Source: Onishia taeanensis
GTDB lineage: Bacteria > Pseudomonadota > Gammaproteobacteria > Pseudomonadales > Halomonadaceae
Assembly: GCF_013349955.1 (NCBI RefSeq)
Contig: NZ_JABVXC010000013.1
Coordinates: 62,001-126,000, forward strand
Direction of reading: 5' to 3'
DNA length: 64,000 bases
Shown here: piece after piece, positions 29,178 to 37,337 of the stretch
Position numbering within the stretch: position 1 is the first letter of the stretch
Layout: the number at the start of each line of letters is the position of its first letter
Notes under the pieces: generated by a model
Seen by the model: the letters and a program-made list of their open reading frames with translations, nothing else
The model's database searches: none
Told to the model about the DNA's origin: nothing
Program-made: the position numbers and the translations under genes

Positions 29178-29632
29178 TGGCCAACTCAGGCGAACGGCTG
29201 GTTCTGGCCTTCGACTTCGGCACCCGGCGCATCGGCGTGGCGGTAGGCAACGAGATGCTAAGGAGCGCCACAGCCCTGGAGCCGCTGCCGGCTCGAGACG
29301 GCATTCCCGACTGGACTCAGGTCACGCGGCTGATCGATGAGTGGCGTCCGGACCTGTTCGTGGTCGGCCTACCGATCAACATGGACGACAGCGAGTCCGA
29401 GATGAGCACCCGCGCCCGCAAGTTCGGCAACCGGCTCTACGGGCGCTACGGCAAACCCTGTGAAATGGTCGACGAGCGCGGCTCCACCCGCGAGGCCAAG
29501 ACCCTCGCCCGGGAGGCCGGCCACCGCGGCAACTACCGCGAGGACAGCGTCGACGGCCTCGCCGCCGCGCTGATTCTCGAGGGCTGGTTCGCTCACGGGG
29601 AAGGCTTGCCCGGTGGCCGTAAGAGCGGCTGA
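29177..29632 (+). CDS. ruvX: YqgF/RuvX family nuclease (pre-16S rRNA processing / putative Holliday junction resolvase)
   Basis: This RNase H-fold protein of 151 residues has the first catalytic Asp in VLAFDFGTRRIGVAVGN, LFVVGLPINMDDSESEMSTR, the second acidic position in CEMVDERGSTREA and the last Asp in YREDSVDGLAAALIL. E. coli YqgF matures the 5' end of 16S rRNA. The gene is coupled to yqgE and ends the gshB-tonB-yqgE-ruvX unit. A weak inverted repeat, AAGTAC-AGTA-GTACTT plus TT, at 29656-29673 lies between it and the convergent methyltransferase gene. Confidence 0.93.
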   Translation: MANSGERLVLAFDFGTRRIGVAVGNEMLRSATALEPLPARDGIPDWTQVTRLIDEWRPDLFVVGLPINMDDSESEMSTRARKFGNRLYGRYGKPCEMVDERGSTREAKTLAREAGHRGNYREDSVDGLAAALILEGWFAHGEGLPGGRKSG

Positions 29633-29700
29633 GGCGATTTTTAACGCCGTATGGTCAAGTACAGTAGTACTTTTCAGATGCAGCACTTTTCGGACATTGC

Positions 29701-30750
29701 CTAGGCCTTTACCCCCAGGGCGGCGATATGCTCCGGCAGGCGCTCATGGGAGCCGTACATGAAATGGTTCTCCATGCGCTCTGCAAATTGGGCGGCTTCC
29801 GGTTCACGCCCCACCGCCATGGCCACCTCACGCACGTGCATCGGCGATGCGCCGCAGCACACGCCGAGGTAGTTGACCCCGTGGGCATGCACGTCGCGAG
29901 CAAAGGCGCCGAGCTCGTAACGGTTGCAGAACAGCGGGTCCAGGGCGGTCGGGAAGGCGCGTCCGTGGGGCGCCGGGCAGCTGCATCCATGATTGTCGGA
30001 GAGGTTGAAGAACGTTGGCTCCTGCTCGGTGGTGCGATAGGTCACCGGCAGTGCCGCCACATGGCAGGAAACGGCGTCGCGAATCTGCTGGATCCAAGGG
30101 CGCATGGTATCCGGCCCCCGGAAGCAGTTCAGGCCGACCACGCTGGCTCCCTGCTGCTCGAGGGCGACACAGGTTTCCACGATGCCGGGGCCATCGACCA
30201 TGCGGTTCTCGGCCATTGGCGCCAAGGTGACCACGGCAGGAAGCCCCTGGGCCTTGATCGCTGCCAGGGCCGCTTCCGCTTCGCCGGCATAGTAGAAGGT
30301 TTCCGCGATGATGAAGTCGGCACCTTCCTCGACGGCCCACTGCACCATCTCGTCGAACATGGCGCGCACGCTCTGCTGGGCGGCCGGATCTTCCGGGTCC
30401 CAGACGTTGCTGTTGGAGATGTTGCCGGCCATCAGGTTGCCGGGTTTTTCATCGGCCACCTTGCGAGCGACCTTCAACGCAGCCCGGTTCAGTGGTTCCA
30501 GCAGCTCTTCCTTGCCGATCACCCGCATTTTTTCGCGGTGGCCGTTGTAGGTGAACGCCTGAACGACATCCGACCCCGCATGCTGGAAATCGCGATGCAG
30601 CGCTTCCAGCGCGTCCGGGCGCAACAGCGCCACTTCAGGCACGAACTCACCGGCGGAGAGGTAACCGCGCCGTTCGAGCTCGAACAGAAAGCCCTCGGCA
30701 CAGATAAGCGGACCCTGGTCGAGTCGTTGGGTGATCAGGTCTTGCGTCAT
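29701..30750 (-). CDS. homocysteine S-methyltransferase family protein (BHMT-like)
   Basis: The 349-residue TIM-barrel protein of the zinc-dependent homocysteine S-methyltransferase family has ICAEGFLFELERRGYLSAGE at the N-terminus, VVQAFTYNGHREKM, and the three zinc cysteines in VGLNCFRGPDTM and YLGVCCGASPMHV. It lacks cobalamin domains, so methyl donors such as betaine or S-methylmethionine are expected. Betaine would suit a halophile, where it is a major compatible solute, but this is inference. A MetR-like operator lies about 97 bp upstream. The ribosome site GGAGG precedes the ATG. Confidence 0.85.
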   Translation of the reverse strand: MTQDLITQRLDQGPLICAEGFLFELERRGYLSAGEFVPEVALLRPDALEALHRDFQHAGSDVVQAFTYNGHREKMRVIGKEELLEPLNRAALKVARKVADEKPGNLMAGNISNSNVWDPEDPAAQQSVRAMFDEMVQWAVEEGADFIIAETFYYAGEAEAALAAIKAQGLPAVVTLAPMAENRMVDGPGIVETCVALEQQGASVVGLNCFRGPDTMRPWIQQIRDAVSCHVAALPVTYRTTEQEPTFFNLSDNHGCSCPAPHGRAFPTALDPLFCNRYELGAFARDVHAHGVNYLGVCCGASPMHVREVAMAVGREPEAAQFAERMENHFMYGSHERLPEHIAALGVKA

Positions 30751-31072
30751 GGCTGGATGCCTCCGTGGTGGTATGCGTCTTCAACTGAGGACGCATTTTG
30801 GCAGGCCCTTAGCCGCTACCACCAATGAAGGATTCCCGCATCAAAATGAATGAAGTTCATTTTGATTCCTGACTCTAATAAAATAATGAATACCCGCCAG
30901 ACGCCTCGCCTCCCATAAGACTATGATGTCGTTAATCGACAACGTCTCACACCCCTCATCAGGCGCTGGATATCCATTGATTGATCATGGGGGATCGGCT
31001 CGGCATAGTCGTAGTTGGAGGCATGAGCACTAGGCAGTGGTACCGCTTAATCAATAAAGGAAATATGACGCC
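30751..31072. other. divergent regulatory region between the methyltransferase and diguanylate cyclase genes
   Basis: The 322 bp hold the MetR-like operator (30840-30866) and an AT-rich core (30835-30890), far richer in A+T than the flanks. Just before the cyclase GTG there is a three-codon frame, ATGACGCCGTGA (31065-31076), with AAAGGA upstream. No longer frame with coding character is visible. Confidence 0.6.
30840..30866 (-). promoter_or_regulatory. perfect inverted repeat containing a MetR-type site
   Basis: ATCAAAATGAA and TTCATTTTGAT form a perfect 11-bp inverted repeat around a 5-bp centre, TGAAG. The inner part is TGAA-N5-TTCA (30847-30859) with A at the centre, which is the MetR consensus TGAANNWNNTTCA. 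MetR is a homocysteine-sensing LysR-type activator, and the downstream gene uses homocysteine. The arm extends four to five bases beyond the minimal MetR box on each side. Confidence 0.65.
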
Positions 31073-32737
31073 GTGAGCCAACCGCAATGGTGGAATGAGG
31101 TCTTGTCCCTCTCGCAGTCTGCCTACCTGCGCATTTCGAGTGAGCGGATAATCACCGATGCCGTGGGTGACACACGGTCGCTGCTAGGTCGCAACCCTGA
31201 GGATTTGATTGGCCTGTCACCGAATGAGCTGAAGGACATTCGCACGCAGCTCGGTGTCGCCGTTTCGGAATGCCTGGCCAGGCGTGAGGTGCGGCCAGGC
31301 GCAACCTGGGCGTTCGAAGATGGTGCAGGCTGCTATTACGGGCTATCGGATGGCAGTATCGTCATCAAACTTACGTCATCCCCTCAGGCCAGTCAGGGCA
31401 TCCTCGGGCGACTCGCCGACCAATTGCCTGTCATGGTGGCTTACATCGACCGAGAGGGCTGTTTTCGTTTCAATAACCAGGCCTACGTGGACTTCATCGG
31501 CCTAAGCCGGGAGGCGCTCTATGGCCAGCCGGTGTCGTCGGTCCTCGATGCCGAGTCCTACGCCAAGCTGTGGCCCCGCTTTCAGCGGGCCTTCTCCGGC
31601 CAGGAAGTCAACTATGAGGACAGAATCTCACTCTCTGACGGCCGTACGTGTTTTTTCAAAGTGAATTACTTCCCCGACTTTCTGGAACAGGAAGTGCTGG
31701 GGTTCTATGCCGTTATCCAGGATGTCTCAGAAGATCGTGCCATGATCCAACTGCTGCGTGATATCCACAGCAGCGTGAATCGTACCGATATCAGCACCAG
31801 CGAGATCATCGATCGACTGCTCCGCGATGCGTTGGACACCCTATCTCTGCAAATCGGCCTCGTCAGCCGCATCATCGATGATCAGTACATCGTCAAATGG
31901 GCTGCGGCAGATGCCGGTATCTCGCCGGGTGATACCTTCGCCCTGGGAGATACCTACTGTCGTTTGATGCTCGATACCCAGGATATCCTCTATACCACTC
32001 AAGCGAGTCAGGATGCTCGCATCAGCGGTCATCCCTGTTACCAGCAATTTGGTCTCGAGACCTATATCGGCACGCCGCTGCATCTGAATGGCGAGGTGTG
32101 GGGAACGCTCAATTTCTCGAGCACAAGCCCGCGTCAAGCGCCTTTTAGCCAAGTGGAGGTCGAGCTAGTCAGGCTGATTGCCGATGCGGTGGAGCGTGTC
32201 ATCACCAACGAAGCCGAGATCGAACAGGTCCGCCAGGAGCTCGACCTGATGGCCGACAAGGCGTCCCGGGATTATTTGACGGGGCTACCCAATCGCGCGT
32301 TTTTGGATCAGCACCTGGAGACATTGATCGCGCGGCAAGAACGCTTCTCGCTTGCGGTGGTCGATATCGATCACTTCAAGCGAGTCAACGATACCCACGG
32401 CCATGACGTGGGGGATATCGCGATTCAGTGGTTGAGTAGCCGTATCTCGGAGTGTCTGCGCGATGGCGACATCGTGGCGCGAACCGGCGGTGAGGAGTTC
32501 GTTGTCGTGATGCGACAGGCAAGCCTGCCAGCCGCAGAGAACGTCATGGAGCGGGTGCGCCAATATATCAAGGCCGGCGCTGTCACCCTCCAGGACGACA
32601 GTGAACTGCCCATCACCATTAGTATCGGTCTTAGCGAGTATGCCCAGGGCGAGGCGTTCTCGGAGCTGTTCAAGCGCGCGGACACTGCGCTCTATGCCGC
32701 CAAGCGCGCTGGTCGCGACCAGGTCTGTACCGAGTAG
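31073..32737 (+). CDS. diguanylate cyclase with PAS and GAF sensor domains
   Basis: The 554-residue soluble protein makes cyclic di-GMP from GTP. In order, it has an N-terminal region (1-110) that looks like a divergent PAS, a PAS domain (about 115-225, MVAYIDREGCFRFNNQAYVD, ending VIQDVSEDRAM), a GAF domain (about 240-375, TYCRLMLDTQDILYT, YIGTPLHLNGEVWGTLNFSS) and a GGDEF domain (about 395-554). The active site GGEEF is at 472-476. The inhibitory RxxD (RDGD) is at 463-466, so product feedback is expected. No transmembrane segment is seen. The start is a GTG overlapped by a three-codon frame. The signal sensed is unknown. Confidence 0.93.
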   Translation: MSQPQWWNEVLSLSQSAYLRISSERIITDAVGDTRSLLGRNPEDLIGLSPNELKDIRTQLGVAVSECLARREVRPGATWAFEDGAGCYYGLSDGSIVIKLTSSPQASQGILGRLADQLPVMVAYIDREGCFRFNNQAYVDFIGLSREALYGQPVSSVLDAESYAKLWPRFQRAFSGQEVNYEDRISLSDGRTCFFKVNYFPDFLEQEVLGFYAVIQDVSEDRAMIQLLRDIHSSVNRTDISTSEIIDRLLRDALDTLSLQIGLVSRIIDDQYIVKWAAADAGISPGDTFALGDTYCRLMLDTQDILYTTQASQDARISGHPCYQQFGLETYIGTPLHLNGEVWGTLNFSSTSPRQAPFSQVEVELVRLIADAVERVITNEAEIEQVRQELDLMADKASRDYLTGLPNRAFLDQHLETLIARQERFSLAVVDIDHFKRVNDTHGHDVGDIAIQWLSSRISECLRDGDIVARTGGEEFVVVMRQASLPAAENVMERVRQYIKAGAVTLQDDSELPITISIGLSEYAQGEAFSELFKRADTALYAAKRAGRDQVCTE

Positions 32738-32872
32738 GTGGCATAGCGGTCTGAGCTTCAATGGCGAGCTGGGCCGTCCTCTAGTCCAGAGCCAGTGTCG
32801 ATGCTGGCTTGCCCTTTCCACTGCCCCTGGCTGGCATGCGCTCGCCTGACCTGTTCCCCTTCTACTGTCAGC

Positions 32873-32907
32873 ATGCAAGGGCCCGCCCATTGAGCGGGCC
32901 CTTGCAT
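32873..32907. terminator. long perfect hairpin between the cyclase and pyrB
   Basis: A perfect 14-bp stem (ATGCAAGGGCCCGC and its complement) closes a 7-nt loop. Neither strand has a T-run after it, so it is an atypical terminator or a 3'-end stabilising hairpin shared by the two convergent genes. Confidence 0.5.
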
Positions 32908-32934
32908 AGTGAGAGGCCGAGTGCCTGTCGTGTA

Positions 32935-33966
32935 TCAGCCGCGCAGGTCGTCGACGCCGACGGTGTCGGGTACGAACCAGCGAACGTCGCGCAGGTCCTT
33001 CTCGATCAGGTGATCGACCTCGAGCAGGGTGGCGAAGATCGCCATGCGTACCGGTATGCCGTTATCGGTCTGGCGGAAGATGGCCAGGCGCGGGTCGCCG
33101 TTAAGGTCAACGTCCAGGTCGTTTGCCTCGGGGCGGCTGTCGCGGGGTAGCGGGTGCATGACGATGGTGTCGCGGTTGCAGTAGCGATCCATGAAGGCGC
33201 GGTCGACGGTGAAGTCGCGGGTCAGGCCGCCGAAGCTTTCGCTCATCTCGGCGGTGAAGCGTTCCTTCTGAATGCGGGTGGTGTAGACCACGTCCAGGTC
33301 GCTGAAATCGCTGGCCAGGCTCTCGCGGGTCTCGATCCGGTGGCCGCGGTTGCTGACCAGGTCGATCAGGTGGTTCGGCATCTCGAGCCCTGGTGGGGCC
33401 ACCAGGGTGATACGCATCGGCTCGTACAGCGACAGCAGCTTGATCAGCGAGTGAACGGTACGCCCGTATTTCAGGTCGCCGGTCAGCAGGATATGGGCGC
33501 CGGCAAGCGACTTGCCGAGCCGGGTGAATTCCTTGTCGATGGTATAGAGGTCGAGCAGCGCCTGGCTGGGGTGCTCGCCGGGGCCGTCGCCGCCGTTGAT
33601 TACCGGTACGTTGGTGGCGCGGGCGAATTCGGCCACTGCGCCCTGCTCGGGGTGGCGCAGCACGATGGCGTCGCAGTAGCCGCTCATCACGCGGCTGGTG
33701 TCGTAGAGCGATTCGCCCTTGGCCATCGACGAGAAGGTGAAGCCGGTGGTATCGCACACGCTGCCGCCGAGTCGGCTGAAGGCGGCGTGGAAACTGACGC
33801 GGGTGCGGGTACTGGCCTCGAAGAACAGGTTGCCGAGCACCGCCCCTTCCAGCACGCGGGTGACCTTGCGGCGCTGGGCTATCGGCTCCATCAGCGCGGA
33901 GACGCGCATCAGGTGATCGACATCGTCGCGTGACAGGGAATCGACGGAGAGCAGGTGGGAACTCAT
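32935..33966 (-). CDS. pyrB: aspartate carbamoyltransferase catalytic chain
   Basis: This enzyme forms carbamoyl-aspartate, the first committed pyrimidine step. The 343 residues have the carbamoyl-phosphate motif FFEASTRTRVSFHAAFSRLG, RHPEQGAVAEFA, NGGDGPGEHPSQALLDLYTI, the aspartate-domain LTGDLKYGRTVHSL, VVYTTRIQKERF and MHPLPRDSRPE. It is longer at the C-terminus than E. coli PyrB by about 30 residues and stands alone without pyrI, pyrC or pyrR, unlike the pyrR-pyrB-pyrC order after ruvX in Pseudomonas. The YGRTVHSL and HPLPR motifs exclude ornithine carbamoyltransferase. Confidence 0.9.
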   Translation of the reverse strand: MSSHLLSVDSLSRDDVDHLMRVSALMEPIAQRRKVTRVLEGAVLGNLFFEASTRTRVSFHAAFSRLGGSVCDTTGFTFSSMAKGESLYDTSRVMSGYCDAIVLRHPEQGAVAEFARATNVPVINGGDGPGEHPSQALLDLYTIDKEFTRLGKSLAGAHILLTGDLKYGRTVHSLIKLLSLYEPMRITLVAPPGLEMPNHLIDLVSNRGHRIETRESLASDFSDLDVVYTTRIQKERFTAEMSESFGGLTRDFTVDRAFMDRYCNRDTIVMHPLPRDSRPEANDLDVDLNGDPRLAIFRQTDNGIPVRMAIFATLLEVDHLIEKDLRDVRWFVPDTVGVDDLRG

Positions 33967-34109
33967 CGCGGGCCTCGGCTGACTGGATACGGTGGGCGCT
34001 AGTGTACTCCGCGTGGCGCCACGCTTCAGCCTCGGCGCATCGCGCCGGCGGCTCTCGTGTGCTGTTGTCTCAACCCTAGTGGCTAATTCTCTCCGCTGAA
34101 CGCGTTTAC

Positions 34110-34940
34110 TCAGGCCTGAGCGTCGGGTCGCCGGCCGCCCAGCAGGGCGGTGATTTCGTCGGCCGCTTCACGCACCAGCTGGCCAAGTTCATTGAGCCGC
34201 ACCTCGGGGATGCGAGCCATCGGGCCGGAGACCGAGATCGCCGCCAGTGGCCGGCCGTGTTCATCGTGAATGGCCGCGGCCACGCAGTGCAGGCCGATCG
34301 CGTGCTCCTCGCGGTCGCAGGCATAGCCCGCGCGACGAATCTCGGCCATGGCGGCCTCGAGAGCGGCGGAGCTATCCAGGCTATTGGAGGTAACACGCGG
34401 AAGGCCGTGGGCATCGCGGATGCGTGCCACCTCGGACTCGGGCAGCCAGGCCAGCAGGGCCTTGCCGACGCCGGAGGCGTGCATCGGTGCGCGTGAACCA
34501 AGTCGCGTGATCATGCGCATCATCTGCGGCGACTCGGTCTGCGCCAGGAAGACCGCCTGGCCGTTGTCCTCGATGCCGAGGTTCGCGGACTCGCCGCTGG
34601 CGTCGGTCAGCCGGCGCAGGAAGGGGCGGGCGGTGGCGACCAGGTCGCGGGCCTCGAGGAAGGCGTTGCCGATGCGAAACGTCTTGACGTCGATACGCCA
34701 GCGGCCGAGCTCCGCCTCCTGGGTGATGAAGCCCTGGCCGTGCAGGGCTTGCAGCAGCCGGTGTGTAGTGGAAGGGGCGAGTTCCATGCGCTCGGCGATA
34801 TCCGACAGCGCGAGCCCTTGGGGCTCAGCGGCCAGCACCTCGAGGATGTTCAACCCGCGCACCAGCGACTGGCTGTGGCCACCGCCGCTTTTGCCCGTGC
34901 CGGCGGGGCGTCCCACCGTCTTGCGTTTGCCGTCTGTCAC
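34110..34940 (-). CDS. IclR-family transcriptional regulator, probably of purine/ureide catabolism
   Basis: The 276-residue regulator has an N-terminal winged helix (about 25-90: SLVRGLNILEVLAAEPQGLA, LSDIAERMELAPSTTHRLLQ) and a C-terminal IclR effector domain (about 105-265: APMHASGVGKALLAWLPESE, EHAIGLHCVAAAIHDEHG, AAISVSGPMARI). It most resembles AllR-type members, which are released from DNA by glyoxylate or allantoin; the effector here is inferred. It lies downstream of uraD in the same direction, beside the divergent uraH-puuD-puuE genes, and so is the likely local regulator of urate degradation. Confidence 0.85.
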   Translation of the reverse strand: MTDGKRKTVGRPAGTGKSGGGHSQSLVRGLNILEVLAAEPQGLALSDIAERMELAPSTTHRLLQALHGQGFITQEAELGRWRIDVKTFRIGNAFLEARDLVATARPFLRRLTDASGESANLGIEDNGQAVFLAQTESPQMMRMITRLGSRAPMHASGVGKALLAWLPESEVARIRDAHGLPRVTSNSLDSSAALEAAMAEIRRAGYACDREEHAIGLHCVAAAIHDEHGRPLAAISVSGPMARIPEVRLNELGQLVREAADEITALLGGRRPDAQA

Positions 34941-35024
34941 GCCGTGCTCCTCATGGCCTGCCTAGTCGGTTCACAGGATACCGCCTCGGCGGTGGGCTGT
35001 CGTGAAAACGGAAAGGGCTTCCAC

Positions 35025-35062
35025 CTTTTCACTAGCCCTTTCACTAGCCCCTTTTCACTGGG
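35025..35062. repeat. three imperfect 12-13-bp tandem repeats after uraD
   Basis: CTTTTCACTAGCC, CTTTCACTAGCCC and CTTTTCACTGGG follow head to tail at 35025-35062, 14 bp downstream of the uraD stop (reverse strand). They differ by single-base indels and substitutions. Confidence 0.8.
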
Positions 35063-35075
35063 ACAGGGCCGGTCG

Positions 35076-35651
35076 TTATTGCTCGCGCTCATGCCCGCGC
35101 TCTTTGCCGTATTCCGCGGCGCGGGATTCGAGTCGCAGTCGGGCGATACGATGGATCTGGTCGATGGCGGTGCGGCGTTCCTCATCCGGGGTGTTATCGA
35201 GCCGATCCTCGAAGGCGGCGAGAATGGCATGGCGATCCTTGCCCTTGACCGCGATCACGAAGGGAAAGGCGAAGCGCGACTGGTAGGCCTCATTGAGTCG
35301 TGTAAAGCGTGAAAGCTCCGCGGGAGTACACTGATCCAGCCCGGCACCGGCCTGTTCCTTGAGCGAGTCGTCGGTGAGGGCGCCGGCCAGTGCCGCCTTA
35401 CCGGCGAGATCCGGGTGGGCGCGTATCACCGCGAGCTGACGGTCTTCATCCGCCGCATCGAGCACGGCGGCGAGCCGTCCGGCGAGGCCGTCGAGGCTAT
35501 CCGCCTCCGGGCCGAGCCCCTGGTCCCAGGCGGCCTCAGCGATCCAGGGCGAAGACTCGTAGAGATCGCCGAAGCGGGCGATGAAGGCCTCACGGTCGAG
35601 GCGGCTGGGGCGAAGCTGCAGTGGCAGGGAAGCGGAGGAACGATCGGCCAT
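35076..35651 (-). CDS. uraD: 2-oxo-4-hydroxy-4-carboxy-5-ureidoimidazoline (OHCU) decarboxylase
   Basis: This enzyme decarboxylates OHCU to S-allantoin, the third step of urate breakdown. The 191 residues have the family segments AFIARFGDLYESSPWIAEAA, the catalytic His in IRAHPDLAGKAALAG (near residue 87) and SRFTRLNEAYQSRFAFPFVI with the conserved Glu. The start at 35651 gives a 20-residue polar leader before the domain. It is divergent from uraH, which makes its substrate, with the palindromic region 35686-35704 between them. Confidence 0.93.
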   Translation of the reverse strand: MADRSSASLPLQLRPSRLDREAFIARFGDLYESSPWIAEAAWDQGLGPEADSLDGLAGRLAAVLDAADEDRQLAVIRAHPDLAGKAALAGALTDDSLKEQAGAGLDQCTPAELSRFTRLNEAYQSRFAFPFVIAVKGKDRHAILAAFEDRLDNTPDEERRTAIDQIHRIARLRLESRAAEYGKERGHEREQ

Positions 35652-35685
35652 GGCGACTCCTTTGCGCGGCGGCGGCAGATATGCG

Positions 35686-35704
35686 ATACAGTAACTGTAT
35701 ACAA
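35686..35704. promoter_or_regulatory. candidate operator between uraD and uraH
   Basis: ATACAG-TAA-CTGTAT (35686-35700) is a perfect inverted repeat, and it overlaps a second palindrome, TGTATACA (35697-35704). The same TGTATACA occurs upstream of the xanthine permease (46804-46811). Position in the 96-bp divergent gap suits a repressor such as the local IclR or the RpiR-type protein. No experimental site is known to me that matches exactly. Confidence 0.5.
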
Positions 35705-35747
35705 TAATCAGGGGCGAAACACGTCCCGACAACCCACAGGAGGTCTC

Positions 35748-36089
35748 ATGGGGTACCTGACTACCCATGTGCTCGACACCGCTCGCGGACGCCCGGGCCA
35801 TGGCATCCGCCTCGAACTCTATCGCCTCGACGGCGAGTCCCGCACCCGCCTCACCGAGGCCGTGACCAATGCCGATGGCCGCTGCGATGCGCCGCTGCTG
35901 CAGGGTGATGCCTTCACCGAGGGCGAATACGAGCTGCTTTTTCATGCCGGTGATTATCTTGGCGAGCCGGCGTCGGGCGTCTTCCTCGAACGTGTTCCGC
36001 TGCGCTTTCGGGTTGCCAGTGCCGACGAGCACTACCACGTGCCGCTGCTGCTCTCGCCCTACGGCTATACCACCTACCGCGGCAGCTAA
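35748..36089 (+). CDS. uraH: 5-hydroxyisourate hydrolase
   Basis: This transthyretin-related enzyme hydrolyses 5-hydroxyisourate to OHCU. The 113 residues have the N-terminal catalytic histidine in YLTTHVLDTARGRPG, FHAGDYLG in the middle and HYHVPLLLSPYGYTTYRGS at the end, with the diagnostic C-terminal YRGS. A consensus ribosome site, AGGAGG, lies 5 nt before the ATG at 35748. It is the first gene of uraH-puuD-puuE and faces uraD. Confidence 0.95.
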   Translation: MGYLTTHVLDTARGRPGHGIRLELYRLDGESRTRLTEAVTNADGRCDAPLLQGDAFTEGEYELLFHAGDYLGEPASGVFLERVPLRFRVASADEHYHVPLLLSPYGYTTYRGS

Positions 36090-36110
36090 CGCCCTCTTCG
36101 AGGAATGCTC

Positions 36111-37334
36111 ATGGACTATCTTCATGACTGGGCCAACCTGCTGCTGCGCTGGGGCCATTTGATCGTTGGCGTGGCCTGGATCGGCGCCTCCTTCTACTTC
36201 AACTGGCTCGAGAACCATCTCGAGCGCCGGAATGCGTCTCTGGGCGACGGCGTGGCCGGCGAGCTATGGGCGATCCACGGCGGCGGCTTTTACCACTTGC
36301 AGAAGTACGAGCTGGCGCCACCTCGCCTGCCTGACCCCCTGCACTGGTTCAAGTGGGAGGCCTACACCACCTTCCTGACCGGCTTCGCGCTGCTATGGGT
36401 CGTCTACTACCTGAACGCGGATACCATGCTGCTGCCACCGGGCTCGGCGCTGGCACCCTGGCAGGGTGTGCTGGTGGGGCTGGCGGTGATATTCGGCACC
36501 TGGTTCGTCTATGACGGCCTGTGCCGTAGCCCTTTGGGGCGCCGCCCGGCCTGGCTGGCGCTGATCGGCTTTGCGCTGCTGATCGGGCTGACCTGGACCC
36601 TGATGCAGGTCTTCAGCGGTCGCGCGGCCTATATCCATGTCGGCGCGGCAATCGGCACCTGCATGGTGGCCAACGTCTTCCGGGTGATCATCCCCGGCCA
36701 GAAGGCGCTGGTGACGGCGATGAAGACCGGCGCCGAGCGGGACCCCGCCCACGGTCGCCATGCCCTGCTGCGCTCGCGGCACAACAACTACCTGACCTTG
36801 CCGGTGCTGTTTTTGATGATCAGCAACCACTATCCCATGACCTACGCCTCCGAGTGGGGTTGGCTGGTGCTGGCGGGGCTGATGGCGTTCAGCGTACTGG
36901 TGCGTCACTACTTCAATATCCGCCATCTGGCCGGGCGCAAGATATGGGTGCTGCCCGTCGCCGGCCTGGTGCTGGTGACGCTGATGGCGGTGATGGCGCC
37001 CGCGCCGGCTCCCTCGTCTCGCGGGACGACCGCGGCCGCCGAGACCACTGAGAACGCAGCCCCCGAGATCGCCTTCAGCGAGGTGTCGGCGATCATCGAG
37101 GAGCGCTGCGCAGGCTGTCACGCCGTCGTGCCGACCTTCGGAGGCTTCGCTGCTGCACCGGCCGGCGTGCAGCTGGATACCGGCGAGCAGATTCGCCGGC
37201 ATCTCAAGGACATTCAGCGCGTCGCGGTCACCACTCACTATATGCCGCTTGGCAACGTGACCGGCATGACCGACGACGAGCGGGCGACGGTTGGTGCCTT
37301 CATCGCTGACCACGCATCCGCCCCGGGAACTTGA
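36111..37334 (+). CDS. puuD: membrane-bound urate oxidase with C-terminal cytochrome c (PuuD type)
   Basis: The 407-residue integral membrane protein has about eight transmembrane helices (residues 5-300), starting WANLLLRWGHLIVGVAWIGA, then HGGGFYHLQKYELAP and the histidine-bearing RHNNYLTLPVLFLMISNHYP. It ends in a periplasmic cytochrome c domain (about 320-400) with the haem motif CAGCH and a likely axial Met in HYMPLGN. PuuD enzymes oxidise urate to 5-hydroxyisourate and pass electrons to the respiratory chain, avoiding the peroxide made by soluble uricase. ATG 36111 is chosen because GAGGA ends 6 nt before it; 36105 is too close. Confidence 0.92.
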   Translation: MDYLHDWANLLLRWGHLIVGVAWIGASFYFNWLENHLERRNASLGDGVAGELWAIHGGGFYHLQKYELAPPRLPDPLHWFKWEAYTTFLTGFALLWVVYYLNADTMLLPPGSALAPWQGVLVGLAVIFGTWFVYDGLCRSPLGRRPAWLALIGFALLIGLTWTLMQVFSGRAAYIHVGAAIGTCMVANVFRVIIPGQKALVTAMKTGAERDPAHGRHALLRSRHNNYLTLPVLFLMISNHYPMTYASEWGWLVLAGLMAFSVLVRHYFNIRHLAGRKIWVLPVAGLVLVTLMAVMAPAPAPSSRGTTAAAETTENAAPEIAFSEVSAIIEERCAGCHAVVPTFGGFAAAPAGVQLDTGEQIRRHLKDIQRVAVTTHYMPLGNVTGMTDDERATVGAFIADHASAPGT

Positions 37335-37337
37335 GCC

